In this document: positions 1 through 8,703 of the stretch, one piece after another | Layout of the letters: every line of letters starts with the position of its first letter | Position numbering within the stretch: the first letter of the stretch is position 1 | NCBI RefSeq assembly: GCF_016785085.1 | Contig: NZ_JAENHO010000002.1 | Span: 310,001-374,000 of the forward strand | DNA length: 64,000 nt | Reading direction: 5' to 3' | Source: Paractinoplanes lichenicola | GTDB taxonomy: Bacteria > Actinomycetota > Actinomycetes > Mycobacteriales > Micromonosporaceae | Program-made: the position numbers and the translations under genes | The notes under the pieces: model-generated | What the model was told of the DNA's origin: nothing | Databases searched by the model: none | The model's input: the letters and a program-made list of their open reading frames with translations, nothing else

Positions 1-357
1 CGAGGCGGCCGCGGCGGCGAAGGCCGGGACCCCGGGCGTCACGTCGTACGGGATGCCGGCCTCGTCGAGGCGGCGCATCTGCTCGGCCACGGCGCTGAAC
101 ACCGACGGGTCGCCCGAGTGCAGGCGGGCCACGTCGTGACCGGCCGCGTGGGCGGCGGCCAGCTCGGCGATGATCTCGTCGAGGGTCAGCGGCCATGTGT
201 CGACCTTGCGGCAGCCCGGCGGGCACGACTCGAGCAGCTCGGCCGGCACGAGGCTGCCCGCATAGAGGCACACCGGCGACGACGAGATCAACCGCTGCCC
301 CCGTACGGTGATCAGGTCGGCCGCGCCGGGCCCGGCGCCGATGAAGTGGACCGTCAT
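1..357 (-). CDS. cobM: Precorrin-4 C11-methyltransferase, 3' end off the left edge
   Basis: Cobalamin (aerobic corrin) pathway enzyme that methylates precorrin-4 at C11 using SAM in the cytoplasm. Only the first 119 codons lie in the window. The start is the ATG read leftward from 357 ([18 protein letters not shown]), which gives the glycine-rich N-terminus of the tetrapyrrole methylase fold; further in, the family motif [10 protein letters not shown] is present. The start overlaps the stop of cobL by 4 bases (ATGA), so the two are translationally coupled. CbiF is the anaerobic-pathway equivalent; the aerobic name is used because the neighbour is a CobL-type fusion. Confidence 0.9.
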   Translation of the reverse strand, partial: MTVHFIGAGPGAADLITVRGQRLISSSPVCLYAGSLVPAELLESCPPGCRKVDTWPLTLDEIIAELAAAHAAGHDVARLHSGDPSVFSAVAEQMRRLDEAGIPYDVTPGVPAFAAAAAS

Positions 358-1547
358 CGCGTCACCGACCAGATCGTCACCGGCATCATGGGTCTCCATC
401 CCGTGAAGCCGCCCACCGGCGAGCCCCGGCTCACCGACAAGCGGATCAGCTCGCCGCCCAGCTTGGCGTGGGCCGCGGCCACCACTGCCTCGGATTCCAG
501 CGTCACCGCGTTGGCCACCAGCCGGCCACCGGGGCGCAGCGCGGCCAGGCACGCGTCGAGCACGCCCGGGTGTGTCAGGCCCCCGCCGATGAACACGACG
601 TCGGGGGTGTCCAAACCATCCAGAGCAGCGGGCGCCTGCCCAGTCACCACTCTCAAGCCGGGCACGCCGAGAGTTGACGCATTTGTCCGAATTGTCATTG
701 AGCGTGCCGCGGAAGACTCGACGGCAACGGCCCGGCAAGAGGGGTGACTACGCATCCACTCGATCCCGATCGACCCCGACCCCGCACCCACGTCCCACAG
801 CAGCTCACCCGGCACCGGCGCCAGCACGGCCAGCGTCACGGCCCGCACCTCGCGCTTGGTCAGCTGCCCGTCCGTCTCGTACGAGGAATCGGCCAGCCCC
901 GGCACGAGCGACGTCGGCGGCCCGTCCCCGCAGTCGATCGCGACCACGTTCAGCGGGTCGCCCGGCGGGTGCTCCCACGACCCCGCGACCCCGGTCACGA
1001 CCTCCTCCGCGGGCCCGCCCAGCTGCGACAACACCGTGATCGCGGCGGAGCCGTAGCCGGCCTCGCGCACCAGCGCGGCCACCTGGGCCGGGGTCGAGGC
1101 GTCCCGCGACAGCACGAGCAGGCGCCGCCCGGGGTTCAAGGCCCGCCGTACGGTCGCCGGGTCGGCCGTGACCAGGCTCAGCACCTCGGTCGTGGCGAGC
1201 GGCCAGCCCAGGCGGGCGGCGGCCAGCGCGACCGACGAGGGGTGCGGGAGGATCTTGATCCGCGAGGTCAGCCGCGCGAGCGTCGCCCCGATGCCGTAAA
1301 ACATCGGATCGCCGCTGGCCAGCACGGTGACGTCGCCCCGGAGCAGGGTGCTCAGGCCGGGGAGCAGCGGCGACGGCAGTGGAACCCGGCGCGCGGTCAC
1401 GGAGTCGGGCAGCAGCGACAATTGCCGCGAACTGCCGATGATCACCTGTGCCGCGGCGAGCGCGTCCTGCGACGTACGGGGAAGGCCGGGCCAGCCGCCG
1501 GCGCCGATGCCGACCACCGTGACCAGGCCGGGGTCCTCGGCATTCAC
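354..1547 (-). CDS. cobL: Precorrin-6Y C5,15-methyltransferase (decarboxylating)
   Basis: 397 aa, the normal length for a CobL fusion. Residues about 8-200 are a CbiE-type tetrapyrrole methylase ([12 protein letters not shown] near the start, [12 protein letters not shown] in the middle). Residues about 215-390 are a CbiT-type SAM methyltransferase with the glycine motif [16 protein letters not shown]. It methylates precorrin-6Y (precorrin-6B) at C5 and C15 and decarboxylates the acetate side chain on ring C. It lies directly upstream of cobM with a 4-base overlap, as expected in a corrin operon continuing off the left edge. The promoter must lie in 1548-1722, shared with the divergent reductase gene. 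Confidence 0.93.
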   Translation of the reverse strand: MNAEDPGLVTVVGIGAGGWPGLPRTSQDALAAAQVIIGSSRQLSLLPDSVTARRVPLPSPLLPGLSTLLRGDVTVLASGDPMFYGIGATLARLTSRIKILPHPSSVALAAARLGWPLATTEVLSLVTADPATVRRALNPGRRLLVLSRDASTPAQVAALVREAGYGSAAITVLSQLGGPAEEVVTGVAGSWEHPPGDPLNVVAIDCGDGPPTSLVPGLADSSYETDGQLTKREVRAVTLAVLAPVPGELLWDVGAGSGSIGIEWMRSHPSCRAVAVESSAARSMTIRTNASTLGVPGLRVVTGQAPAALDGLDTPDVVFIGGGLTHPGVLDACLAALRPGGRLVANAVTLESEAVVAAAHAKLGGELIRLSVSRGSPVGGFTGWRPMMPVTIWSVTR

Positions 1548-1722
1548 GCTGCATTCACACGCCGAACCTATCGCGCGGGGCAGTCGCGAGAATTTCCGCG
1601 TCCGGTTGAGCGAAGCCGAGGCCAGGTGCGTACAACACCCCGACGGCTTGCCGAGACCGGGTCGTCACGTCAGCCGCAGGGGGTGGCCGACGCCGAAGAC
1701 GACCGCTGAACGGGTGAGGACC

Positions 1723-3384
1723 ATGGCGCAGGGACCGCCGACGTTCGAGACCTTTCGAGATCAGCGCCGCCAGGCCGACGAGGACGCGCAATACTTCGCC
1801 GATCTGCGCGCCGCGCCCGACGACGAGGAGCAGTGGCCCGCTCAGCGACGCTCCGACCCGTGGGGCGAGCAGGACGACGACCGCGGCTTGTCCGACGGCT
1901 GGGGTGTCCGCGAGGTCGACGAGGCGCGTGATCCCTGGCCCGACGACCCCTATCGCGACGATCCTTATCGCCGCAGCGACCTGGTCGTCGAGTCGAACAC
2001 CGACCCGACCGGCTGGAAGGCCTCCGGCCCGGCCCAGCCGCCCATCCCCGACGACCGCCCGCCGGCCGAGGCCATCTCGGGCAACCGCCTGCTCACGGTC
2101 CTGCTGTTCTTCGGCGGGCTGGCCACCAGCGTCTCGCTCTGGCTGTTCGAGACCGAGGCCGGCGCGGTCAGCGACACTGCCAGCCTGATGCTCGCGGCCG
2201 GGCGCATCACCGGCCTCATCGGCGGCTATCTGCTGTTCATCCAGCTGATCATGATGAGCCGGGTCAGCTGGCTCGAGGAGTGGGTGGGCGCCCGCGACCT
2301 GCTGCGCTGGCATCGCTGGCTGGGCACCTCGCTGTGCGTCTTCGTGCTGGCCCACGCCGTCTTCATCATCTACGGCTACGCGCTGACCGCCGAGACGGGC
2401 GTCGTCGAGCAGGGCATCACGATCATCACGACGCTGCCCGAGATGCTCAGCGCCACCGCGGCGACGATCATCCTCGTGGTCATCAGCCTGATCTCGATGC
2501 GGGCCGCCAAGACCAAGCTGCCGTACGAGTTGTGGCACCTGATCCACCTGACCGGCTATCTGGTGCTGGTCCTCGGCTACGGCCACCAGGTCGCGACGGG
2601 GGCCAACCTGAGCGGCCCGTTCGCCTCGATCTTCTGGCCGGCCCTGACCGCGCTGGTGATCTCGGCGCTGGTCTGGGGCCGCCTGGTCGAGCCGGTGTGG
2701 CTCAACCTGCGGCACAAGTTCGAGGTGGCCGAGGTCGTCTCCGAGGGCGGCAACACGTTCTCGATCTACATCGACGGCAAAAACCTGCAGCGTCTGCCCG
2801 CGCAGGCCGGCCAGTTCATGCGCTGGCGGTTCCTGACCCGCAACGGCTGGTGGCAGTCGCACCCGTTCTCGCTCTCGGCCGCGCCGAATTCCCAGTGGCT
2901 GCGCCTGACCGTGACCGCGGTCGGCGGCCACACCCGCAAGCTGGCCGACATGAAGCCGGGCACGCCGATCTGGGCCGAGGGCCCGTTCGGCACCTTCACC
3001 GCGCAGCGCCGCACCCGCCGCCGCGCCCTGCTGATCGCCGGTGGCAGCGGCATCGCGCCGATCCGGGCCCTGCTCGAAGACATGCCGGCCGACACGATCG
3101 TGATCTACCGCGCCAGCCGCCCCGACGAGCTGGTGTTCCGCGGTGAGCTCGAGGAGCTCGCCGAGCAGCGGGACGCCTGGGTGCGTTACATCGTGGGCGG
3201 CCGCAACGACCCCGGCCCGCGCCGGCTGTTCACGCCGGAGGGCCTGCTCGGCCTGGTGCCCGACGTGAGCCGCCGCGACGTCTACCTCTGCGGCCCGCCC
3301 GGGCTCGTCGAGGCCGCGGTGGGCACCCTGCGCGATCTGGACGTCCCGGACAGCCAGCTGCACCTCGACCCGTTCGAGTTCTGA
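1723..3384 (+). CDS. Ferric-reductase-like transmembrane flavoprotein
   Basis: 553 aa from the ATG at 1723, preceded by GTGAGG. Residues 1-115 are acidic, Pro/Arg-rich and look disordered. Residues about 117-325 hold about six membrane segments of the ferric reductase/NOX type, with candidate haem histidines in WHRWLG, LAHAV, LWHLIHLTGY and GYGHQ. Residues about 333-553 are a ferredoxin-NADP reductase-type module: FAD motif HPFSLSAAP, NAD(P) loop IAGGSGIAPIRAL and C-terminal VYLCGPPG. It should carry electrons from cytosolic NAD(P)H across the membrane through FAD and haem. The next two genes (FMN-binding protein and ApbE) suggest the acceptor is a covalently flavinylated exported protein. 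The precise acceptor is unknown. Confidence 0.85.
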   Translation: MAQGPPTFETFRDQRRQADEDAQYFADLRAAPDDEEQWPAQRRSDPWGEQDDDRGLSDGWGVREVDEARDPWPDDPYRDDPYRRSDLVVESNTDPTGWKASGPAQPPIPDDRPPAEAISGNRLLTVLLFFGGLATSVSLWLFETEAGAVSDTASLMLAAGRITGLIGGYLLFIQLIMMSRVSWLEEWVGARDLLRWHRWLGTSLCVFVLAHAVFIIYGYALTAETGVVEQGITIITTLPEMLSATAATIILVVISLISMRAAKTKLPYELWHLIHLTGYLVLVLGYGHQVATGANLSGPFASIFWPALTALVISALVWGRLVEPVWLNLRHKFEVAEVVSEGGNTFSIYIDGKNLQRLPAQAGQFMRWRFLTRNGWWQSHPFSLSAAPNSQWLRLTVTAVGGHTRKLADMKPGTPIWAEGPFGTFTAQRRTRRRALLIAGGSGIAPIRALLEDMPADTIVIYRASRPDELVFRGELEELAEQRDAWVRYIVGGRNDPGPRRLFTPEGLLGLVPDVSRRDVYLCGPPGLVEAAVGTLRDLDVPDSQLHLDPFEF

Positions 3385-3400
3385 CAAGGAGTTTGCCCCC

Positions 3401-3928
3401 ATGCGACGTAGTACCGCAGCCGCCGTCGGCACCCTGACCGGCGCCGCCCTGATCATCGGGGTGCGACTGAGCGTGACGCCGCCCGAGGCCCCGGTCGCCC
3501 AGGCGCCGGTCTCCAACCTGGAGAACAGCACGTCGGCGCCGTCCAAGAAGCCGGCCGCCAAGCCCACCACCAAGCCGGCCGGCGACGGTGGCGCGGCGAA
3601 GGAGGAGGAGAAGGAAGAGGCGAAGGCGCCCGAGAAGCCCAAGAGCGGCCTCAAGGACGGCGTGTTCAAGGGCAACGCGGCCGCCAACCCGTACGGGAAG
3701 ATCCAGGTCACCATCAAGGTCGAGGGCGGCGAGATCACCGCGGCCGAGGCGACGTATCCGACCGCCAACGACAGCGGCACGATCAACCCGCCCGCGATCG
3801 ACGCCCTCAAGCAGTCGACGCTCCAAGCCCAGAAGGCCGCCGACGTCCAGGCCGTCTCCGGGGCCACCTACACCAGCGAGTCCTATGTCAAGTCACTGCA
3901 GGCAGCGCTGGACGCCGCAAAGGCGTAA
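3401..3928 (+). CDS. Exported FMN-binding domain protein
   Basis: 175 aa. An N-terminal signal or anchor segment (about residues 1-25) is followed by a Lys/Pro/Ala/Glu-rich linker to about residue 85, then an FMN-binding domain. The motif SGATYTS places the threonine that ApbE flavinylates at about position 156, close to the C-terminus as in NqrC/RnfG-type domains. It lies 16 bases after the reductase, with AAGGAG upstream of the ATG, and just before apbE. Inferred role: extracytoplasmic electron carrier receiving electrons from the reductase. The linker would let the flavin domain reach away from the membrane. Confidence 0.85.
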   Translation: MRRSTAAAVGTLTGAALIIGVRLSVTPPEAPVAQAPVSNLENSTSAPSKKPAAKPTTKPAGDGGAAKEEEKEEAKAPEKPKSGLKDGVFKGNAAANPYGKIQVTIKVEGGEITAAEATYPTANDSGTINPPAIDALKQSTLQAQKAADVQAVSGATYTSESYVKSLQAALDAAKA

Positions 3929-3939
3929 GGTCACGCTCT

Positions 3940-4674
3940 GTGCGCCATGTCGAACATGTGATGGGAACGACGGTCAGCATCGAGCTGGCCGATGAACGGC
4001 CGGATCTCATCGACGCCGTGTGTGCCTGGCTGCACGAGGTCGACGGGCGGTTCAGCACCTACAAGGCGGACAGCGAGGTGTCCCGCTTCGGCCGCGGCGA
4101 GCTGCGGCTGGAGGACAGCTCGGCCGACCTGCGGCACGTGCTGGAGGCCTGCGCCGACCTGTGGCGCGCTACGGACGGTTACTTCGACGCGTACGCCGCG
4201 GGGTCGCTCGACCCGTCCGGCTACGTCAAGGGCTGGTCGGTCGAGGTGGCGTCGCACCGGCTGGCCGCGGCCGGCTCCCACGACCACTACATCAACGCCG
4301 GCGGCGACATCCGCATGCGCGGCTACCATCCCGAGGGCGGCCCCTGGCGGGTCGGCATCCGCCACCCGTGGGAGGCCGACAAGGTCAGCTGGGTCCTCGC
4401 CCTGACCGACGGCGCGGTAGCCACCTCAGGCACCTACGAACGCGGCGACCACGTGATCAACCCCCGAACGGGCCAGGCCGCCAAGGGCCTGCGCTCGGTC
4501 ACGGTCGTCGGCCCCGACCTGTCGATCGCCGACGCCTACGCCACGGCCGCGCTCGCGATGGGCGAGGCCGGCATCGCCTGGCTGGCCAAGCGCGCCGCCG
4601 ACGGCTACGACTCCGCAGTCGTCACCGACGACGGCCGCGCCTTCAGCTCAGCCAACCTCCCCGCCGCCGTCTAG
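3940..4674 (+). CDS. apbE: FAD:protein FMN transferase
   Basis: 244 aa from a GTG at 3940, with TAAGG just upstream and only 11 bases after the preceding stop. The ApbE fold is recognisable: MGTTVSIEL near the N-terminus, YINAGGDIRMRG in the middle and HVINPRTG followed by DAYATAALAMG towards the C-terminus, the last providing the metal/FAD site. It attaches FMN from FAD to the Thr of the SGAT motif in the preceding gene. No signal peptide or lipobox is visible, so it probably acts in the cytoplasm before export of its substrate, unlike the lipoprotein ApbE of Gram-negatives. It is shorter than those enzymes (about 320-350 aa). Confidence 0.9.
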   Translation: MRHVEHVMGTTVSIELADERPDLIDAVCAWLHEVDGRFSTYKADSEVSRFGRGELRLEDSSADLRHVLEACADLWRATDGYFDAYAAGSLDPSGYVKGWSVEVASHRLAAAGSHDHYINAGGDIRMRGYHPEGGPWRVGIRHPWEADKVSWVLALTDGAVATSGTYERGDHVINPRTGQAAKGLRSVTVVGPDLSIADAYATAALAMGEAGIAWLAKRAADGYDSAVVTDDGRAFSSANLPAAV

Positions 4675-4701
4675 CTACGGAACCCAGCTGCGCCGAGCGG
4701 A

Positions 4702-4718
4702 TCGATGAGGCTCATCGA
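4702..4718. promoter_or_regulatory. Perfect inverted repeat after apbE
   Basis: TCGATGAG and CTCATCGA flank a single G. The dyad lies 28 bases past the apbE stop. It could be a terminator stem (no T-run follows directly) or a regulator site. The rest of 4719-4893 is somewhat AT-richer with no other feature seen. Confidence 0.35.
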
Positions 4719-4893
4719 CTTACTTGGCGTTATCGGGATCATTAGCGCATAGCGGCCCATTGCCTTAGATCATTTTCAGGCACCCTAAATTCAGCCATCC
4801 CCGCTAGTAAGGTGCTGAGCGCTGAGAACGGCGAAACTACCGCAACGGCGGCCGCGATCAGTCCCCACCGATCGGCTCTGATGCAAGGCGGAC

Positions 4894-5166
4894 GTGACTG
4901 AAGTGCTTGATCTATTGGCGACAGCGGGCGCCGCCGCCGGCCTGGCGGCAGGGGCGAGCGCCGCTGTCCTGCTGGTTCGATGGCTTCTCGTCGTCGCCGT
5001 GACCGTGTGGTCCATGCGTACCGACGACGACAAGAAGCGCCTGCATGCCCTCAGCCTGCTCGCGTTCTTGTGCCCGCGACGGGGACGAGAACTTGCTGCG
5101 GAACACGAGTCGGCTGGAACGGAGTCGAAGGCCGCCGCCCCCGAGACCGTCGTCAGCACCACCTGA
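4894..5166 (+). CDS. Small membrane protein of unknown function
   Basis: 90 aa from a GTG at 4894 with AAGGCGG upstream. A short N-terminus leads into one long or two short hydrophobic segments (about residues 8-40, Ala/Gly/Val/Leu-rich). A basic stretch (DDDKKRLHAL, CPRRGRE) and a hydrophilic tail follow, so the C-terminus is probably cytosolic. No known domain is recognised. Codon usage fits the genome, so it is likely a real gene, but nothing in the neighbourhood indicates function. Confidence 0.55.
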   Translation: MTEVLDLLATAGAAAGLAAGASAAVLLVRWLLVVAVTVWSMRTDDDKKRLHALSLLAFLCPRRGRELAAEHESAGTESKAAAPETVVSTT

Positions 5167-5185
5167 ACACGCGTATTGGTCCTCT

Positions 5186-5839
5186 TCAGACAGTGGCCGC
5201 CCAGCGGGTCAGGTGGGGGTCGGCGAGGGTGGTGAACGTGGCGTCGGTGTCGAGGGTGGTGCCGGGCAGGGACGGGATGCCGACGACGAACATGCCGGCC
5301 GTGCGGGCGGACGTGACCCCCGTACGGGAATCCTCGAACGCGACCGCGGCCGACGGGTGGGCCTGCAGGGCCGCGCACGCCGCGAGGTAGAGGTCGGGCG
5401 CGGGTTTCGGGTGTTCCACGTCGTCGGCGGTGACCACCACGGTGAACAGGTCGTCGAGCTTGGCCGAGGTCAGGGCGGCGTCGACGAAAGCGCGCGGGCT
5501 GTTGCTGGCCACGGCGATCGGCACGCGGTCGCGCAGTTTCGCCACCATGTCACGGGCTCCCGGCAGCGCGTCGGCGCCCGCGGCGAGTTCGACCGCGACC
5601 AGGTCGTGCAGTCGCTGCGCGAGCGCGGCCGCCTCACCCGTACGGGAGAAGTAAGCGGCCATGGCCCGGCCCGCGTCGGCGAGCGTGCGACCGATCAGAA
5701 GCTGCTTCTGTTCGAGGCCGAAAGGGTGCCCGTTCTCGGCGAACAACGCGGTCTCGGCGCGCGTCCAGGCGGTTTCGGTGTCGACGAGCAAACCGTCGCA
5801 GTCGAACACGACGGCCTCGACGTTCGCGGGCAGGTTCAC
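5186..5839 (-). CDS. HAD-superfamily phosphatase (beta-phosphoglucomutase-like)
   Basis: 217 aa. All four HAD motifs are present: DCDGLLVDTE with nucleophile D13 and acid/base D15, ASNSP (motif II), KPAPDLY (motif III lysine) and FEDSRTG (motif IV). The helical cap between residues about 20 and 85 is the subclass I type seen in beta-phosphoglucomutase and small sugar-phosphate or nucleotide phosphatases. The substrate cannot be predicted. It stands alone on the minus strand, ending 19 bases from the convergent small membrane protein gene. Confidence 0.85.
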   Translation of the reverse strand: MNLPANVEAVVFDCDGLLVDTETAWTRAETALFAENGHPFGLEQKQLLIGRTLADAGRAMAAYFSRTGEAAALAQRLHDLVAVELAAGADALPGARDMVAKLRDRVPIAVASNSPRAFVDAALTSAKLDDLFTVVVTADDVEHPKPAPDLYLAACAALQAHPSAAVAFEDSRTGVTSARTAGMFVVGIPSLPGTTLDTDATFTTLADPHLTRWAATV

Positions 5840-5939
5840 ACCGCCGATCTTGTCAGGGCGGCGCCAGGGGGTTTTCCTCCGGCCGCAGAGGGGTGGCAGC
5901 CGCCTTCTGCGCGGCGGGCGGCGTTCATAGCGTCAGTTC

Positions 5940-7178
5940 ATGACGAATCGCCGTACGTTCTTAGCTGCTTCGTTGCTGGTCGGGGGTGTTGCGATCGCGC
6001 CCGCGACAGCCGCGTACGCCACATCACAGGGCCGGCTGACGCTGCCGCCGCCCACCGGTGAGTATCCGGTCGGGACGGTGGACCTGCACCTGATCGACCG
6101 TTCCCGGCCCAACCCGTGGCCGGCCGGTCCGCCCTATCGCGAACTGATGGTCAGCCTCTGGTATCCGGCCGCCCGCACCACCCATTTTCCCCGTACGCCG
6201 CACATGTTGCCCGGAGCGGCGGCCCATTTCGGCAGTGCCGCCGGCGCCGGTTCCACCCTGTACGGCATCCCGGCCGGGGCGATCGATTTCGCGGCGACCC
6301 GGACCAGCGGTCACCGCGGCGCCCCGATCGCGCGGCATCGCCGGCCCTTCCCGGTGGTGTTGTATTCACCCGGCGCCGGCGACCCGCGCACCTGGGAGAC
6401 GACCGTGGTGCAGGATCTGGCCAGCCGGGGATACGTGGTGGTGACCATCGACCACACCTACGACGCCTCCGAGGTGCAGTTCCCCGACGGTCGCGTCGTC
6501 GAGGGCCTGCTCAACCAGTTGTTCGAGGAGGCGCAGCAGCCCGAGGACTTCCAGCGGCTGGCGAGCACGATCTTCGACGCGCGGCTCGCCGACACCCGCT
6601 TCGTGCTCGACCGGCTCGCCGCCCTCAACCGCGGCTCGTCGGCTTTCTCCGGCGCCCTCGACCTTTCCCGTACGGGCATGTTCGGCGTCTCCGCGGGCGG
6701 CCTCACCGCCTTGCGGGCCATGGGCGAGGACTCCCGCATCAGGGCCGCCATCGACATCGGCGGCAGCATCGAGTCACCGCTCATCCCGGACGTTCTCGCA
6801 TTGTGGCCGGTGGCACGGCACGGCCTCGCCCAGCCGTTCATGTTCATGGGTTATCCCGGCACCGACCACCATCAGACCCCGTCCTGGCAGCTGTTGTGGC
6901 AGAACAGCACCGGCTGGCGAGTCGACCTGCAGCTGAAGGGGGCGAGCGGCGAGGACTCCTACAAGGACGCCGTGCCGCTCATCCCGCAGATCGCCCGGCA
7001 GCTCGGCCTGCCCGACAGCTTCGTCACCCGGATCATCGGCAGCATCGACCCGGCCCGGGCCGTCGACACCGAGCGGAAGCTGGTGGCCGCGTTCTTCGAC
7101 AAGTGGCTGCGCGGCCGGGACGGTCACGAGCTCGACGGGCCGTCGCCCCGGTTCCCCGACGTCACTTTCGTGTCCTGA
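5940..7178 (+). CDS. Exported alpha/beta hydrolase, PAF-acetylhydrolase-like
   Basis: 412 aa. The N-terminus MTNRRTFLAASLL followed by a hydrophobic stretch and an Ala-rich cleavage region to about residue 28 looks like a Tat-type signal, suggesting export of a folded enzyme. The mature part is an alpha/beta hydrolase: VVLYSPGAG (oxyanion region), nucleophile motif GVSAGG with Ser251 and a later DHHQTP segment near a possible catalytic His. The overall pattern is that of platelet-activating-factor acetylhydrolase or dienelactone-hydrolase-like lipases. The substrate is probably a short-chain ester or phospholipid, by inference. Confidence 0.8.
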   Translation: MTNRRTFLAASLLVGGVAIAPATAAYATSQGRLTLPPPTGEYPVGTVDLHLIDRSRPNPWPAGPPYRELMVSLWYPAARTTHFPRTPHMLPGAAAHFGSAAGAGSTLYGIPAGAIDFAATRTSGHRGAPIARHRRPFPVVLYSPGAGDPRTWETTVVQDLASRGYVVVTIDHTYDASEVQFPDGRVVEGLLNQLFEEAQQPEDFQRLASTIFDARLADTRFVLDRLAALNRGSSAFSGALDLSRTGMFGVSAGGLTALRAMGEDSRIRAAIDIGGSIESPLIPDVLALWPVARHGLAQPFMFMGYPGTDHHQTPSWQLLWQNSTGWRVDLQLKGASGEDSYKDAVPLIPQIARQLGLPDSFVTRIIGSIDPARAVDTERKLVAAFFDKWLRGRDGHELDGPSPRFPDVTFVS

Positions 7179-7351
7179 GCCGAGAGTCCCAGGCCTCCCA
7201 CAGGCGAGCATAGGTGCCCCGTGACCGCGGCGAGCTGCAGGCGGGCGAGCGCGAGACCGTCCTTTGAACGCGGCTGGTACAGCCTGCTGCACCAGCAGAA
7301 GTAGGGCTCACGGGATCGATCTTGATGAGCGCGCTCAATAGCGTTTGTCCC

Positions 7352-8593
7352 ATGACAGCGAAGACTAATTTCCGAAGCCTCACCATCGGTCTGACTGCCG
7401 CTGCTGTGCTCGCCGGCGGTGTCGGAGTCGCCCACGCGGACGTCATCGGCAACACCCGAGGCGGGGCTGTTCAATCTGCTCAATCTGCCGCCGCCGCGCC
7501 TTCGCCGGGCTGGCAGGGCATCACCCGCGAGCAGGTCCGCATCGATTTCGGCCGCGGCTGGGTCACCGACGCCGAGCTGACGTACCCCAGTCACACGCGG
7601 GGCCGGCTGCCGTTGGTCGTGTTCCTGCACGGCAGCGGGCACAACGACATGAACCAGACGCTGCCCGAGGGCAAGGGCGCCACGTTCGTCCCGCTCGCCC
7701 AGGCCGCGAGCCGCGAGGGCTACGCGACCCTGCGCTTCAACAAGCGCGGCGTGACCGGCATCGGGCCGGTGGAGAGCACTGACCCCGCTCAGCTCAACCC
7801 CAAGAACCCGTACGACCTGATCCAGCGCGACGCCGCCGCGGCCATCCGCTTCGGGGCCGCCTCGGCGCGGATCGACCCGTCGAAGATCGTCCTGCTCGGC
7901 CACAGCGAGGGTACGAACGTGGCCGCCAACCTTGCCGCCGACCCGAAGAAGTACGGCATCCCGAAGCCGGCCGGGGTGGTCGCGATGGGTGTCGTCGGCG
8001 AGGACATCAAGACCCTGCTGACCCTGCAACTGTTCGGCCGTTCGCTGCTGCAGCTGCACGACGAGTTCGACGTCGACGGCGACGGCCGGCTCACCGTGCG
8101 CGAAGCGACCGACGGCCTCGTCGGTCAGCCGAAGGAGGTGGCCGACCAGTTCCGTTCCGTGCTGCTCGACGGTTCCAAGGTGAAGGCGAGCACCGACACC
8201 AACCACGACGGCCAGATCGCCATCGACGCCGAGGCGGGCGCGGTGCTCCGCAGGGCCAGCGGCATCGACAACTACCCGGACACGCCGGGCCTGGAGACGC
8301 TGAAGGACTACGTCACCGACATCGCCCGCTTCCCGACGGTGACCGAGGCCCTGCCCAAGTTCACCGGCCCCACCCTGCTGCTCAACGGCGAGAACGACCT
8401 GCAGACCCCGGCCCGGGTCGCCCTGGCCGCCGACGCCGCCGTGGCCGCGGCCGGCAACCAGGACCACCAGGTGATCGTCTACCCCGGCATGGCCCACACC
8501 ATGAACATCACCCCGAAGTTCCGCCCCGAGTTCGGCGACCCCGACCACCAGGTCGTCACCGACATCCGCACCTGGCTCCGCGCCCACCGCTGA
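7352..8593 (+). CDS. Exported alpha/beta hydrolase with EF-hand-like loops
   Basis: 413 aa from the ATG at 7352, chosen because it begins a clean signal peptide (positive start, hydrophobic core, GVAHA cleavage). In-frame TTG/ATG codons at 7322/7325 would add a non-signal extension. The nucleophile elbow is GHSEG with Ser185; LLLNGENDL and YPGMAHTMN supply the likely Asp and His. Inserted between strand regions is a segment with two EF-hand-like loops: DVDGDGRLTVRE at 240-251 is canonical, and DTNHDGQIAIDA at 282-293 lacks the acidic position 12 but has Glu next to it. The insert probably binds calcium and may cap the active site. A strong terminator follows at 8609-8642. Confidence 0.83.
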   Translation: MTAKTNFRSLTIGLTAAAVLAGGVGVAHADVIGNTRGGAVQSAQSAAAAPSPGWQGITREQVRIDFGRGWVTDAELTYPSHTRGRLPLVVFLHGSGHNDMNQTLPEGKGATFVPLAQAASREGYATLRFNKRGVTGIGPVESTDPAQLNPKNPYDLIQRDAAAAIRFGAASARIDPSKIVLLGHSEGTNVAANLAADPKKYGIPKPAGVVAMGVVGEDIKTLLTLQLFGRSLLQLHDEFDVDGDGRLTVREATDGLVGQPKEVADQFRSVLLDGSKVKASTDTNHDGQIAIDAEAGAVLRRASGIDNYPDTPGLETLKDYVTDIARFPTVTEALPKFTGPTLLLNGENDLQTPARVALAADAAVAAAGNQDHQVIVYPGMAHTMNITPKFRPEFGDPDHQVVTDIRTWLRAHR

Positions 8594-8608
8594 CCCCGGT
8601 CGTTGTCG

Positions 8609-8642
8609 TTCCGCCCGTCCGCGACCGTGCGGACGGGCGGAA
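8609..8642 (+). terminator. Strong hairpin after the EF-hand hydrolase
   Basis: TTCCGCCCGTCCGC and its exact complement GCGGACGGGCGGAA form a 14-bp stem with a 6-base loop, 15 bases after the hydrolase stop. The T-run is weak, as usual for actinobacterial intrinsic terminators. Confidence 0.7.
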
Positions 8643-8703
8643 ATGCGTTTCTGAAGAATGCGTGCGCTCCGTAGGATCTCCGCAGATCAAGGGGGATGAC
8701 ACG

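Noticed and set aside
1555..3867. Long open frame (about 770 codons) antisense to the reductase and FMN genes
   Set aside because: Arises from high GC in the third codon position of the real genes; composition is His/Arg/Asp-rich without domains.
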